Position numbers and translations under genes: made by a program
Assembly (NCBI GenBank): GCA_037349315.1
Contig: JBAIAC010000003.1
Coordinates: forward strand, 14,818,501 to 14,882,500
Direction of reading: 5' to 3'
From: Chelydra serpentina
Lineage: Eukaryota > Chordata > Testudines > Chelydridae
DNA: 64,000 bases
The notes under the pieces: generated by a model
Seen by the model: only the letters and a program-made list of their open reading frames with translations
What the model was told of the DNA's origin: nothing
Databases searched by the model: none
In this document: piece by piece, positions 1-11,920 of the stretch
Numbering within the stretch: position 1 is the stretch's first letter
How the letters are laid out: each line of letters opens with the position of its first letter

Positions 1-1053
1 GAACAGGGCAAGGAGTGAGCTTTTTCAAAAGTTATTGTAGAAATACATTTGATTAGTATTTCCTCCAGGTTTAAAGAAATATCTAATAATAAAGGGCAGA
101 GCAGAGGAGTGTATGTGTCTGGGGTCCATTCTCCCCTTTCTACACTTGCATTATTAATGGAACTTTTATTTAATCCATTTCTAAAATGCAGCTGTCGATG
201 CCCATCCAGTGCTCTGCATGCCTATCACATAAATAAAAAAACCCCACCAAGGACTGCCCATAAATAGATCCTCCTCAGCCAACCCCTCCTCAACAGCCTT
301 AGGCAAGGTCTACACTAGAGCACTTTGCCTGCATAACAACAACAGAACTCAACTGGCCATCACTTGCAGTCCTCAGCTAAAACCTCTCCAGCGGACCCCT
401 GGACATTTCCACTGCTTGCATCCGAAGAAGTGGGTATTGACCCACGAAAGCTTATGCTCCAATACCTCTGTTAGTCTATAAGGTGCCACAGGACACACTG
501 TAACGGGACTAGCATTTTATTTGCATGACCTGAGTGGAGGATGGGGTTTGTTTGTTTGTTTATTTAAGTGCCATTCCAATTATCCAAATTCCTTTTCTCT
601 GAAAATCCTAGTTATCCATATCCGCAGTGTGTCCCCCCATGTAGCCATATGTTAGTTAATAACACTTCCATTTATCTGAACACACAGTTATCCAAGCCAT
701 TGAGATAAATGTGAGTGCACTGTATTTGTATTACTGTAGCACCTAAGTATTGTGCTGTGATGCAGAAACTCTAGAATCAGGAAGCTTCAGGGCTTGCTTT
801 AGGACTAGAAGCTTTGAGGTGTCACAGCTATTGTATTTTTGTATTGGAAGCTCAGCTCCATTATTTGCAGAGAAGTCATGGTTTATCATCGAAATAGGAC
901 AGATGCATTTCAAAGACTGAGACCCTGCCTATCTAGATGAGAGAGAATCATGTAACAGAGCTGCTTTTAAACAGAAGGTGGGGGAAGGGTGGACAGTAAC
1001 TTGTAAATATCTTTACAGCATTCAGTTTAACAATCACCCCTCACTCATTTTAG
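1..1053 (+). other. NOA1: NOA1 intron (partial) with a repeat remnant
   Basis: Sequence upstream of the first recognisable NOA1 exon; I see no exon in it. At about 418-497 there is an interspersed-repeat fragment on the - strand, recognisable by the blocks 'catccgaagaagtggg' and 'cacgaaagcttatgc'. The same family recurs at about 61037-61175 and 63238-63345. Polypyrimidine-rich sequence and AG at 1052-1053 precede the exon. Confidence 0.6.
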
Positions 1054-1170
1054 GGAGCAAAATCCTCCTGGTTTTCTGTTGTGGCTTCTAACCTGTTGCC
1101 AGTCTATGTTACTACCCTGGAGAAAGCAGATAGCATCTATCAGAAGCATGCTGGAAAAACATTACTGAAG
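1054..1170 (+). CDS. NOA1: NOA1 exon (third from last)
   Basis: 117 bp, 39 codons, phase 0 at both ends. It is preceded by a pyrimidine-rich stretch and 'tag', and followed by the donor gtaaga. It encodes a block beginning [13 protein letters not shown] and ending HAGKTLLK, which is conserved in vertebrate NOA1. Confidence 0.88.
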
Positions 1171-4009
1171 GTAAGAGGACACCTTCTATACAGGGTTCTG
1201 GTATGTGTAAGGGGTAAGGTCATGTGATCTCTTTTGTAGCTCTTCAGGCATCTGTTAATGGTTTCCCTATGCATGACACACCAGAGGCTTTGTTAAGTCC
1301 ATGCTAGAATTCTTTATGCATTGTCTTGTCAGTGATTCTTCCCCTTTCTGGGAAAACCAAATAAAAGTGTGTGCATTATTCCTCCCCTGACTGTGGGAAA
1401 AAGGTAGGAGAATGAAAATCTTATTGCCAGTCACAACACACATTTTTCCTGTTTAGAATTTAACTAATTCATCAAGAGAGCTCCCTCTGTGCATGGACAG
1501 AGGAACATGGCATGGGCAGAGGTTAGGACTTTAGCCTGGGGCTTTGGGAGACCTGGGTTAAATTCCCTGCTCTGCTTGTGTACAAGGGAATATATTAGTA
1601 CATTAAACAGAGTCTTGTAGGTAGGGATATAACTTTTATATTTTTCAGAAGCACACAAACTACTACTAAGCAGTCTTCATTAAAGTTACAAAATGTCTAA
1701 TGGGGTTTAGGCTTACGCTTGCCAAGGCATCATATTCTGGCTCAGGGAGAAAGCCGCTCTTTCTGCAGCGCTGATGAGGCAACATCTGGAATACTGTGTT
1801 CTGAGCTAGGTGCACTGATACCAGAAAGACATTGACAAATTGGAGCTACTCAGGGAGGAGTACAGAGACAAGAACAAAAACGGAATGTCTGCTATGGAAA
1901 GATATAAACGGGCAAAACACAAAGAGAAATATAAAAGGCAGAGGGATCAGGGACTATAAATAGGAGCGACAAGGTGGAATTAAGAAATAGAAATACCTGA
2001 AAGTGATGTAAATCCCATCATTTGGGACTTCTGAACCTAGATAGGGGAGAGATCAGAAAAAAAATATTGTATGGAATTGTCCTCGGGATGGACTAGTTTA
2101 CTATGACATTATTTGTAGCTTTGTTCTTCTAAGATTTCAGATTGACACCTAGTTCCATAGCACTTCTGTAGCAAGACTTGTATGTCTTTTAATATATTTG
2201 CATTTTATTTTCTATATCTTATACTTTAAGCGTGCAGTTTGATAATGTACTTCAAAGAGCTTTTAGACTAAAATACATTCTGATGCATGATGTAGAAATA
2301 TTTGTTTTTAAAAAAAGCAATATTCTCATGATTTAGGCTGTAGCTAGAAAGGTGTGGAGTTAGCACATTGGTTAACGTGCTAGGTAAACCATTCAGAAGT
2401 CTAGCGTAGACAAGCTGTGTATACTTAACGTATATTATCTGATTAAGTTAAAAGTCTATGTTGCCCCCCCTCTCCACTTCCCCCTGGTTTGCCTCAACCA
2501 GCTAACGTGTTAATACTATAGCCTTGCCCTTTCCACACTAGGATTTTAAAATGTGTTAAGTGTCATGTTTTTAAAGTGCGTCTTTTTGTCTTCCTGTAAG
2601 CAGGGCCTCTGTGTAGAAGTGTGCGTATCTTGATGTTTTTTAACTTGTTTCCTTGGCAATACCGCTAAAACTGAAAACTCTCTCTCTATAGCAAATCTTC
2701 AGGATCCCCTAGGTACATGGTACATTTTCCACTATCTGAAGCAGTTTTAAGCTCTCTCTTCTGGTATTGGTCTTCACTTTCAAAGCAACAGTACAACTCA
2801 CTGCTCATGCTGAATTCACTTTATTAATTATTGCGCCGTTTACAAAAATAAATGTTTCAGAGATTGACCAATAGACATATGTTTTTGTACTTTTGTAGTA
2901 ATTAGTAACTTCGGCTATTTCATTTAACTAGATTGGAACTGAGTCCTGACACTTACCCAAATAGGACAATCTCCGATACTGTAATAGCTACTTCTTGGCA
3001 TCTCTGAGGCACCGTAGTTTCATATCTAAATAAAATCTTTATCACCTTGACATTTGTTTCTGGACAAACTGTCCCTTAACTGTACAAATGCCATTTTTAA
3101 TAGAAAAGCTATGTGAGAGCAGTTACTCATTAAATTTGTCCAGTGTCTGAGCCATTTAGAATATGAAGAGTTAAGTTGCTGCATTTCACTTTCTAACTTG
3201 TTCTGTAACTTGAGAAGTTTAAAGATGTCTTTCTCGCTAGCTTTTACACTTTTTCTCCTGTATTTTATTGCTAGGTTCCCATGGGGGGTGAAGAGCGAAT
3301 GAAAGAATTCCCACCGCTTATTCCTCAGGACATTACGCTGGAAGGAATTGGCACCCTTGAGGCAGTGGCTGACATAAAGCTGTCCTCTGCTGGTAATTCT
3401 GCATCTCCTCCTCCATTCGTGCTGTGCACCCTTGTTCTTGGATGTCATTTGATAATGGGTGCATCATGTGACTTGCAAAGGTCTTGTGACTAGGAAAGGT
3501 GACACAGTGTCAGCTAAAATGTCTGCTGCCTTGTAGGTCATTATGAACAATTGTTTTCTACTCTGGGGGTAGATTTTCAAAAGTGCTTGGCACCCAGCAG
3601 CTTCCATTCTTCGTCTAAATGTGAGCTGTTGGGTGCTGAATCTGTGTGAAAATCCAACCCTTTGTCTTATTGAAATTGCTGTCCCTTTCCATTTTTTAAA
3701 TCTGATACAGGTGATTCCCATTTTGTTTAAAAGAGGTCGTAACTAACTGGATTCTGTTCTGATATCTGCGCAGGTTGGGTTGCAATAACCGCTCACTTGG
3801 AAGACAAGCTACAGCTGCGAGCCTATACTCCTGAAGGGACAACACCGATGATACGTAAACCTCCTCTGTTGCCACATATCGTTGACATCAAAGGGAACCG
3901 CATCAGAGGAAGTGCGTCCTATAGAACTAAAAAGCCACCTCCCCTAGTAGAGAATTTACAGGCAAATGGAACAAATAAACAAATAAAAAAAAGGGTATTT
4001 AAAATTTAA
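1054..4009 (+). CDS. NOA1: NOA1, 3' part of gene (last three coding exons)
   Basis: Seen: three exons (1054-1170, 3275-3392, 3774-4009) with AG acceptors and GT donors join in frame into 156 codons plus TAA, ending in a basic tail. They encode the C-terminal part of NOA1, including the blocks [39 protein letters not shown] and YTPEGT...[12 protein letters not shown]. Known: NOA1 is a circularly permuted GTPase of the YqeH family in the mitochondrial matrix, needed for mitoribosome assembly and respiration. The permuted GTPase domain must lie upstream of this window; what is here is the C-terminal accessory region. NOA1 neighbours REST in human, with convergent 3' ends, and the same arrangement is seen here. 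The gene is partial only because the window begins inside it; no disruption is seen. Confidence 0.93.
1171..3274 (+). other. NOA1: NOA1 intron with a degraded CR1 fragment
   Basis: Intron of about 2.1 kb. At about 1730-2100 it holds a CR1-like 3' region in + orientation, recognisable by 'caacatctggaatactgtgtt', 'ttgacaaattggag' and 'gggcaaaacac'-like blocks. At 1526-1590 there is a weak tRNA/MIR-like remnant. It ends in a T-rich tract and 'ctag'. No other feature was recognised. Confidence 0.5.
3275..3392 (+). CDS. NOA1: NOA1 exon (second from last)
   Basis: 118 bp, begins phase 0 after 'ctag' and ends with one base of a split Gly codon before the donor gtaatt. It encodes [19 protein letters not shown] and ends DIKLSSA(G). 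Confidence 0.92.
3774..4009 (+). CDS. NOA1: NOA1 terminal coding exon
   Basis: Begins after 'cgcag' with the last two bases of the split Gly codon and reads [15 protein letters not shown], then [19 protein letters not shown], then a Lys-rich tail, and stops with TAA at 4007-4009. The basic end ([11 protein letters not shown]) resembles the Lys-rich NOA1 terminus of other vertebrates. Confidence 0.93.
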
Positions 4010-4691
4010 GAAGCACGGGAGCTGGGAAGCACTTGGACATGTGTGTTGCTTACAGACAATTACGAAAACAATTATTCATTGAACTCTGTAGAAAACATAC
4101 ATTCTGATTTTAAGACTGGCTTCTGTAAAACATGTTTGAAAGACCTTACAAATGCAGGTTTGAAGTTTGTATCAGCCTACTGCGTAGTGCAGCTCACGCG
4201 ATCATGTGATTTGCAGTCTCTCCTTCCCATTAACAGATGGCCTGTCTCATTCAGACTCTTTAGTTCTGCATTCGACAGATTTGGCGTCACTTCACATTAT
4301 TGCTGGTTCCCCTGCAGTGGGGGGAGTAAGGCTGCCATCAGGATGGGAGGGTAATCTCCGTTACAACAGGAGGGCTTTAGTGAAGCTGTCAGAACATGTA
4401 CGTCTTTCTGCTTGCTACCGATATTTGGACAGGAGACACAGTGCTTGTTTTTTGGCTTTTTGCATGAAATTAGTGATAAAGATTTCAGAAAGAAGCCCCT
4501 AGAGTCCATCCTACTACGTCTCTTTGCAATAATGTAAAACTTTAAAGATAAGCAGACAACACGCAGGGGACCACTGTGTAAAGCTGAAGGGAGGAAATCA
4601 GACTTACGCCTCAGCTGAGAGCTCCTGCAAAACATCCCCATGCTGTGACTAGCCCTAAATGTGCACTCATCTGTCTCTTCATCTTGACAAC
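4010..4691 (+). other. NOA1 3' untranslated/flanking region
   Basis: No open frame of note and no clear canonical AATAAA within this stretch, so the mRNA end cannot be placed. The 3' UTR probably occupies part of it. Confidence 0.4.
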
Positions 4692-4880
4692 TGTGACGGG
4701 TTGGCCCCCTTGGGAAGCCACCTGATGTGCTGAGATACCACTGAGGCTACTTGTTCTGCCAGGATGGGCCCGCCCCCTTTAACCTGTCCTGCTGAGCCGG
4801 CTCTTAAAACCTCCTGTAACACACACACAGGCAGGGCCACACCCAGCTGCAGATCAGCCCTGGGAAGACTCAACTTCAGG
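4692..4880 (-). repeat. LTR fragment, family A (TGTGACGGGTTGG end)
   Basis: Starts 'tgtgacgggttggccccc' and matches the LTR at 14051 for about 190 bp ('gggaagccacctgatgtgct', 'aacctgtcctgctgagccg', 'ccacacccagctgcagat'), then diverges. It is the terminal part of an LTR of an element lying on the - strand. No internal sequence is attached, so it is a truncated or recombined remnant. Confidence 0.7.
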
Positions 4881-5588
4881 GATTTGCTGTAATGTCATTA
4901 TAGGTGTTCTGGGTTTCTGCTCCCAGGTTGCCAGAAGATATTTCGGTGTGTAGCATTGTGTACATAATGCACATGTCAATATTTTTTAAAGTGTAGGTGT
5001 CTTGGTATTTAGCCACCAATGCCATGAGGTGGTGTGCCTCAGTTTCCCCTTCCTCACAGCAGTCTAGATCAGTTATGCTTTCTCCGCTGTGCCAAGCTCA
5101 AAGCCTGTCTACAGGTACTAGCTGAGAAGCAATATTCTCATAGGGCTTTCTTGTTACCACTCCTAGTCCGTACCAAAGATTTTTCCAAAAATCATGCATC
5201 TTACACATTTTAAAAGTATTTACCACCAGTACCAAATTCTTTGTCTTAACCCACAGTGTGTGTAGTAAGAGACATAAAGTTACCAGCACATTCATGACAG
5301 AGAGGCGCTTCCAAGTATGATTATCATGCCGTGCCTTCTGTCTAAACAGATCAGTTTGTTCAGCATTTATTGTATTTCTCCTCCCCTCTGTAAAGGTTCT
5401 TACTTTGGGTATGTTTGGGGGGGTTTGGCAAGGAAAGGGTGTAAGGAGACCTTGTATGTTACTAGCCCATTCCCTGTGGAGTTGCATTTCCTCCCCAGGG
5501 CTAAGCCCATGTGTTGTTCACCCTCATCACTCGCTGGCTGATGCTTAGCTGTAGGGAGGGGTTTACCTGGAAGTGGCTGTATCTGCCC
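4881..5588. other. Unassigned sequence left of the DIRS element
   Basis: No coding region recognised; the open frames here are short and resemble nothing known to me. It may be old repeat DNA that served as the insertion site of the DIRS element. Confidence 0.35.
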
Positions 5589-5599
5589 CTTCTTCGAGT

Positions 5600-5769
5600 G
5601 GTTGCTCATATCTATTCCAGTTAGGTGTGCGCGCGTGCGCGTGCACGGACATCGGAAACATTTTCCCCAGCAGCTACCCGTTGGGCCGGCTGGGGAGCCC
5701 CCTGGAGTGGCGCCGATATGGCGCTCTATATAGTACCCTGCCGGCCCGACCCCCCTCCAGTTCCTTCTT
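5600..5769 (+). repeat. DIRS left inverted terminal repeat
   Basis: Begins with 'gttgctcatatctattccag', then a gcgcgtgcgc run, then GC-rich sequence through 'ccctccagttccttctta'. Its inverted partner is at 11921-12089. Small differences (for example 'gcgcgtgcgcgtgcacgg' against the plain gc run in the partner) show divergence after insertion. Confidence 0.9.
5726..5733 (+). promoter_or_regulatory. TATA-like box in the DIRS terminal repeat
   Basis: 'ctatatag' lies about 230 bp upstream of the gag start. The inverted right repeat carries the same box. A promoter role is inferred from position and sequence only. Confidence 0.4.
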
Positions 5770-5965
5770 ACCGCCCATGATGGTCGTTGGAACAGTGGTC
5801 TCTTGTTTGCAAGTGCTCCACTACTCCCTAGCTATCCATGTTAATAGTCATAATTAGTGTTAATAGTTTTCATTGTACAGTAATTAGTTTAGATACTTGT
5901 AGTAGTTAGTAGTTCTTGTTCTACGTTTTTTCGCGGGCTCCTCCCGAGCCCTCCGGGCATAGGGC

Positions 5966-8805
5966 ATGCCTTCTCAGGGTTTCAAGTCCTGTGGATCCTG
6001 CAACAGGCCCATGCCCACCGGGGACCCCCACGACGCTTGTCTTCGGTGTCTGGGTGAGTCCCACACAGCCGATAAGTGTAAGCTGTGCAAATCCTTCAAG
6101 CCCTGCACCAGGAAGGAGAGAGAAATCCGTCTGAGACAGTTATTAATGGCGGCGGCACTCTGTCCCTCTCAAGGTGCGGGCTCCAGCGCCTCGGTGCGCA
6201 GCGCGCCTCCATCGGCACCGGCTGCAGCACCGCGGAAAGACTCCCGCCCACCTCGGGGCCGGGCGGCGTCAGGGACCCGGGGCTGCTCTCGGCACCGCTC
6301 TTTTTCCCCATCGGGACGGAAAGAGCTTCCCAAGTCTTCGGACGCTGTTGCGGTACCGTCCTCCGGCGCGCTGGAACAGACAGACGTCAGCCCGCGCCCG
6401 CAGGCACCACCGTGCCTTGAGGTCGTGATGGCACCCTCGACACCGGACACCTTCGAGGCCGCGAGGGGACTCATCGAGATGACGGCGTCCCCCATGCCTG
6501 CGCCGATCCCGGCACGACCCCCTGTCATCTCTAGAGGCAAGCCAACGCTTCTTGGACCGTCGGCTCAGCTACAGCCTCCTACACGCCGCTCGGAGTCCCG
6601 GCGTTGTTCGGAGTCCTGGCACCGCGCGGTGTATCGGTCTGACTCACGACGCCGGTCCGACTCGCGGCACAGGACTCGCAGCCCGGACCCTCGGAGCCGA
6701 TCACGCTCGAGGTCGTCCTCGTTTGCTAGATCCTGGTCCCGCTTGGTGTCCAGGATGAGCGCGACGCCATCTCGGCACCGCTCTCCACCTCCGGCTCGAC
6801 CCTCTGCGGAGACACCACGCCGGAGTCCCACCTCGACGCCTGGAGTCGCCGCACCGTCGGGACTCACCGCGTCGAGTAACATCCCCTCGACGCTGAGCCT
6901 CACCGCAACGTGAGCTCCCATCCCGGCGCCGAGACTTGCCGTACCGAGAATCCCACCACGCCGGGACTCTCCACGACGTCAGTCTGCCCGATCTTTCTCG
7001 CGGGACTCGTCTCGTCGCCACGCGTCCCCACGGCACCGCGATGCTCCATCGAGGTACCGGGACTCACCGCGCTGACAGGAGTCCCCACGGCACCGGGACT
7101 CACCACGCCGAGGAGCGTCACCACGGCACCATCCCCACCGCGACACCGTGAGTCACCACGCCGCGCGGCGTCGCAACGGTCCCGATCTCCACGGTCCCGA
7201 TCTCCACCCCGGCACCGTGAGTCACCCCGGCACCGTGAGTCACCCCGGCACCGTGAGTCACCACGCCGAGCGGCGTCACCACGGCACCGATCTCCACCAC
7301 GGCACCGTGAGTCCCCACGTCATCGGGATGACAGAGTGCACTACCGTTCTCGGTCCCGCTCGAGGTCGCGTGACTCGCGCACCTCCCGCTTTAGACCATC
7401 CAGGGACCATCCTGCTTCACGCACCGCCCCACCTTGGCCATCCAGAGACCAATCGTCGGCCAGCTCAGGTGGACCATCTAAGACGCCCGAGGGGATCCAG
7501 GTAGCTCCAGTGCAAGACTCGGGGTCAGCGGGTTGGCAGCCCCAGTGGCCATTCTGGACACCCTGGGCATACCACCAGGCCCAGGGTGCACCACTGCCTA
7601 CCTATCCAGTGGTGCGTACACACCCTCCGGTGGCCACCGTCAGCCGCCCACCTGTGGAGCAAGCTACTTCTGGAGACCCTGCACCGGTGCCAGGGGAGAC
7701 GCCTGCCTCTACCCAACAGGTTCCCCCCGCTGTTCAACAGGATACCCTACCAGAACCACCCCTCCCTCTCTCAACCTCTTCATCATCCCCCGATGAAGCA
7801 GTGGCGGGCACATCATCTGCTTCGCCCCCACCTATGGATTTTAAGGTCCTGCAGGAGCTACTCCGGAGGGTGGCTCTCAGCATGAACCTTCCCATAGAGG
7901 AGGTGGTGGAGGAACAGGATGACCCGATGGTGGACGAGATCTTGAAGCCAGAAGGTCCTTCCAGGGTAGCATTGCCAATGAATAAGACCATCCGCGGCAA
8001 TGCTACTGCACTCTGGCAAACCCCTTCCTCTATCCCTCCAACAGCTAGAGGAGTAGAGAGGAAATACTTTGTGCCAAACAAGGGGTTCGAGTACCTCTTT
8101 ACCCACCCCATGCCTTGCTCCTTGGTGGTGGATGCGGTCAACGCAAAGGAGAGGCATGGTCAGCAGGGTCCCGCCCCTAAGTCCAAGGACTCTAAACGCC
8201 TGGACCTTTTTGGCAGGAAGATATACTCTACTGCAGGCCTATCACTCCGAATCGCCAACCAACTAGCGATTCTCAGCAGGTATGCCCATAACTACTGGTC
8301 AGCGGTTGCGAAGTTTGAGGACCAACTTCCCCCTGAGTCCAAGACAGAGCTTAAAGCCATGGTTGAAGAGGGCAAGTTGGTGAGCCGCACCTCCCTACAA
8401 GGCGCCCTAGATTCTGCAGATGCGGCAGCCCGTATGTTAGCAACGGGGATTTCCATGCGACGGAACACCTGGCTCCAGTCTTCTGGTCTACCAGCTGAGG
8501 TCCAGAATACAATTCAAGATCTGCCTTTCGATGGTAAAGGCCTCTTTGTGGACCAGACTGACTCCCGACTGCATAACCTCAAGGACACTAGAAACACCAT
8601 CAAGTCCTTGGGTATGCACACCGTGGCCACAGTCAGGAAACCGTTCAAACCTCCGCCTTTTCAGCAGCGGTCTTTCCCATCCAGACCAAGGCAGGATTTC
8701 TCTCGGCGGAGAACCAGCTTTACCCGGCGCAAGCCTTCCCGTCCCTCTCAGGGACAAAACAGAGGTCAGCAAAAGCCATCACAGGGCGCTAAGCGTCCAT
8801 TTTGA
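5966..8805 (+). pseudogene. DIRS gag-like ORF, disrupted
   Basis: The first segment, 5966-6913, starts MPSQGFKSCGSCNRPMPTGD and has an N-terminal Cys/His cluster (CGSC, CLRC, CKLC) suggesting zinc binding. A long Arg/Ser/Pro-rich domain follows and then, from about 7800, a more ordered region (blocks FKVLQELLRRVALSMNLP and KYFVPNKGFEYLFTHP) typical of DIRS gag proteins, ending in an Arg/Gln-rich tail at 8805. In the apparent original frame there are TGA codons at 6911-6913 and near 7072, both explicable as CGA to TGA changes, and the frame shifts near 7130. The downstream part is therefore read in frame 1 from 6910. Function inferred: nucleocapsid-like particle protein of the element; no longer expressible as one protein. 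Confidence 0.8.
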
Positions 8806-9061
8806 TGGGACTTTTGGGGACGACTTACCACCACCACAGAGTCCAGTCTCTCTACCCTTCCTGGATCGTTTGTCCTGATTCTACCATGCCTGGTCCCGTA
8901 TTACATCAGACCAGTGGGTCCTACGGACGGTAGATGCGGGATATTCTATCCACTTCCACTCTACCCCTCCTTCCCACCCCCCCTCTCCATCCCTCTTCAG
9001 GGACCCTTCTCACGAGCAACTCCACTATCGAGAGGTACAAGCGCTCCTCGAACTAGGAGCT
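8806..9061 (+). other. DIRS spacer between gag and RT
   Basis: The reading frame of the RT probably extends into this stretch (hits such as 'cgagaggtacaagcgctcct' fit the start of the DIRS RT region), but no intact start could be fixed. Confidence 0.35.
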
Positions 9062-10555
9062 GTGGAGGAGGTGCCTCACGAATTCAGGGGAAAGGGTTTC
9101 TACTCCCGCTACTTCCTTGTCCCCAAGGCCAAGGGGGGTCTACAACCCATTCTGGACCTAAGGAACCTCAACAAGTACATCGTCAACCTGAAGTTCCGTA
9201 TGGTCTCCCTGGCCACCATCATCCCCTCTCTGGACCCCGGGGACTGGTATGCCGCCCTTGATGTGAAAGATGCTTATTTCCACATCTCTATCTCACCGGC
9301 TCACAGACGTTTCCTCCGGTTCGTCGTGCTCCAGACACACTACCAATTTACAGCACTACCTTTCGGCCTGTGTACGGCCCCACGTGTCTTCACGAAATGT
9401 ATGGCAGTAGTGGCCGCATTTCTTCGTCGCCAACACGTGCACGTCTTTCCGTACCTCAACGACTGGCTAGTTCGAGGCCGGTCATATCAACAGGTGCAAG
9501 CCCACGTACAGACGGTCATGGATACCTTTTCTCATCTAGGTATCATCGTGAACACCTCCAAGTCGGTACTGACTCCGACTCAGTCCATCCAATTCATCGG
9601 AGCGATCCTCGATGCAACCAGAGCGCGGGCGTTCCTCCCAGAGGCTCGTCGTCTCGCCATAGTGGACTTGATCACCACGCTCCGCCGGTTTCCCACCGCT
9701 ACCGCGAGGCAATGCCTCAAGTTGCTGGGCCATATGGCGTCCTGCACGTACGTGGTCCAGCATGCCCGATTACAACTTTGTCCTCTGCAGGCGTGGCTGG
9801 CTTCAGTCTACCGACCAATCCGAGACGACTTGGACATGGTCGTCACAGTCCCGGCTCACACGCTGGACTCCCTGCAGTGGTGGCTAGACCCACAGACATT
9901 AGGCGAAGGAGTTCCCTTTCAACCTCTCCTTCCTTCCCTGACTCTAGTGACCGACGCATCAGCGCTGGGTTGGGGCGCCCATCTCGGTCAGTTAACAATG
10001 CAGGGCATGTGGCAGTAGCACGAGCTCGATCTCCACATCAACATCAAGGAGCTCAGGGCGATTCGCCTGGCATGCCAAGCATTCCTGCCTCACCTACAGG
10101 ACCGCTGCGTGGAGGTCCTGACGGACAATACAACGGCCATGTTCTACCTAAACAAGCAATGCGGAGCTCGGTCGTCACCATTGTGCCGCGAAGCCCTTCT
10201 CCTGTGGGACCTTTGCCTGGCCCACTCCGTCTCTCTCCAGGCGTCTTACCTCCCTGGAGTCCAGAATGTCTTGGCAGACCAACTGAGCAGACGCTTCCTG
10301 GTCCATGAATGGTCCATTCACCCAGACGTGATACACTCCATTTTCCGCACCTGGGGTTTTCCCCAGCTCGACCTGTTTGCATCCAGAACCAACAGGAAGT
10401 GCCCGACCTTTTGCTCCTTCAGAGGCCACGGCTCGATCTCCCTTGCGGACGCCTTCACGATCTCGTGGTCACGTCACCTCCTCTACGCGTTCCCGCCTTT
10501 CCCGCTGATCCACAAGGTCATTCTCAAGATTCGCAGGGACAAGGCGGACTGGTAG
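9062..10555 (+). pseudogene. DIRS reverse transcriptase-RNase H, disrupted
   Basis: The RT part (9062-10018) shows LQPILDLRNLNKYI, the first catalytic aspartate in ALDVKDAYFHISI, and LPFGLCTAPRVFTK. The catalytic box reads PYLNDWLV where the family has Y-x-D-D, so the first aspartate is Asn (codon at 9458-9460). RNase H begins with LVTDASALGWGAHL at about 9950. A TAG at 10016-10018 interrupts it, after which the same frame continues with KELRAIR, VLTDNTTAMFYLN and a final HxxGxxN-like block (LPGVQNVLADQLSRR) to 10555. The order and motifs identify the DIRS RT clade. Two defects, the Asn substitution and the stop, make it inactive. Confidence 0.87.
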
Positions 10556-10574
10556 CCCCTGCCTGGGCGCGGCA

Positions 10575-11753
10575 GTGCTGGTATCCGACCCTGCTGGACC
10601 TGTCAATACAGCCCCCCATTCCTCTCCCGATCAGCCACGACCTCATCTCTCAAGATCACGGTCATCTTTTCCATCCAGACCTTCACTCCTTCCATCTAAC
10701 AGCATGGAGAATTCATGGCTGAACCGGTCAGAGATGGCTTGCTCGGATCTGGTGAGACGTGTACTCCTTGAGAGCCGCAAGCCCTCTACGAGGCTCACGT
10801 ACGAGGCAAAGTGGAAAAGATTCTCCGCCTGGTGTGCCCAATGACACGTATCTCCACACCTTACCCCCGTACCGTCTATTCTGGACTACGTGCTACACCT
10901 CAAGGACAACCGTCTTGCACTTGGGTCCCTCAAGGTCCATCTTGCTGCCATCTCGGCTTTCTATACAGGAGCAGAGGGCCGCTCAATATTCACGCACCCC
11001 ATGGTGCGTCGTTTCCTCAAGGGCCTGGAAAAGTTTCACCCTTCAGTGAAGTCGCCTGTTCCGGCATGGGACCTCAACCTCGTTCTCTCTCGACTCACAG
11101 GCCCGCCATTTGAGCCATTCGCCTCCTGCTCCCTTCTCTATCTTTCATGGAAGGTCGCCTTTCTTGTGGCTATCACGTCAGCCAGAAGGGTATCCGAATT
11201 GAAGGCTCTCCTGTGCGACCCTCCGTATACCATCTTTCATAAGGACATGGTCCAGCTTCGTCCTCACCCGTCCTTCCTTCCGAAGGTGGTCTCGCGCTTT
11301 CATACGTCACAGGACATCTTCCTGCCTGTCTTCTTTCCCAAGCCGCATGCCAACTCCAAAGAGCAACGGCTGCACTCGCTAGATGTCAGGAGAGCGCTCG
11401 CCTTCTACATAGAACGCACAAAGCCGTTCCGTAAGACCTCCCAGCTCTTCGTCGCTGTCGCGGAACGTGTGAAGGGAGCACCGGTCTCTTCGCAGCGTAT
11501 ATCATCATGGATTACAGCCTGCATCCGTGCCAGCTACGACCTGGCAAAGGTACCTCCGCCACTTGTCACAGCCCATTCTACCAGGGCGCAGGCTTCCTCT
11601 GCGGCTTTCCTGGCGAACATCCCTCTTCAGGAGATCTGCAGGGCCGCAACCTGGGCATCGGTGCACACCTTTACGTCGCACTACGCCATCACCCGTCACT
11701 CCCGTGATGATGCTGCCTTTGGTAGGGCTATCCTTCAAGCTGCTTTACCGTAA
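10575..11753 (+). pseudogene. DIRS tyrosine recombinase, one in-frame stop
   Basis: This frame runs from 10575 with a single TGA at 10842-10844, then 10890-11753. The N-terminal part (LESRKPSTRLTYEAKWKRF) looks like a SAM-like core-binding domain. The catalytic part shows the first Arg in ITSARRVSELKAL, HSTR (HxxR) at about 11570 and the SHY tyrosine region near 11680. Known: this enzyme replaces integrase in DIRS elements and joins a circular DNA copy into the host by strand exchange. Apart from the stop the catalytic residues appear to be present. Confidence 0.87.
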
Positions 11754-11786
11754 CTCCGAACCCGCCTCCAAGGTAAGGCTTGGGAT

Positions 11787-11889
11787 TCACCTAACTGGAA
11801 TAGATATGAGCAACCACTCGAAGAAGAAGAAAAGGTTACTCACCTTTGTAACCGGTGTTCTTAGAGATGTGTTGCTCATATCTATTCCA
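11787..11889 (+). repeat. DIRS internal complementary region
   Basis: The first half (about 11787-11829) is the reverse complement of the outer left end at 5589-5631. The second half (about 11828-11889) is the reverse complement of the outer right end at 12072-12134. The two halves meet in the A/G run 'gaagaagaagaaaagg', which marks the junction of the two element ends in the circular form. Confidence 0.87.
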
Positions 11890-11920
11890 CACCCACCCTC
11901 CTTCCCCACTGTTGGAGTAG

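Noticed and set aside
5098..5487. 129-codon frame on the - strand
   Set aside because: No similarity to a known family, no splice or promoter context, and it lies in old intergenic DNA beside an LTR fragment.
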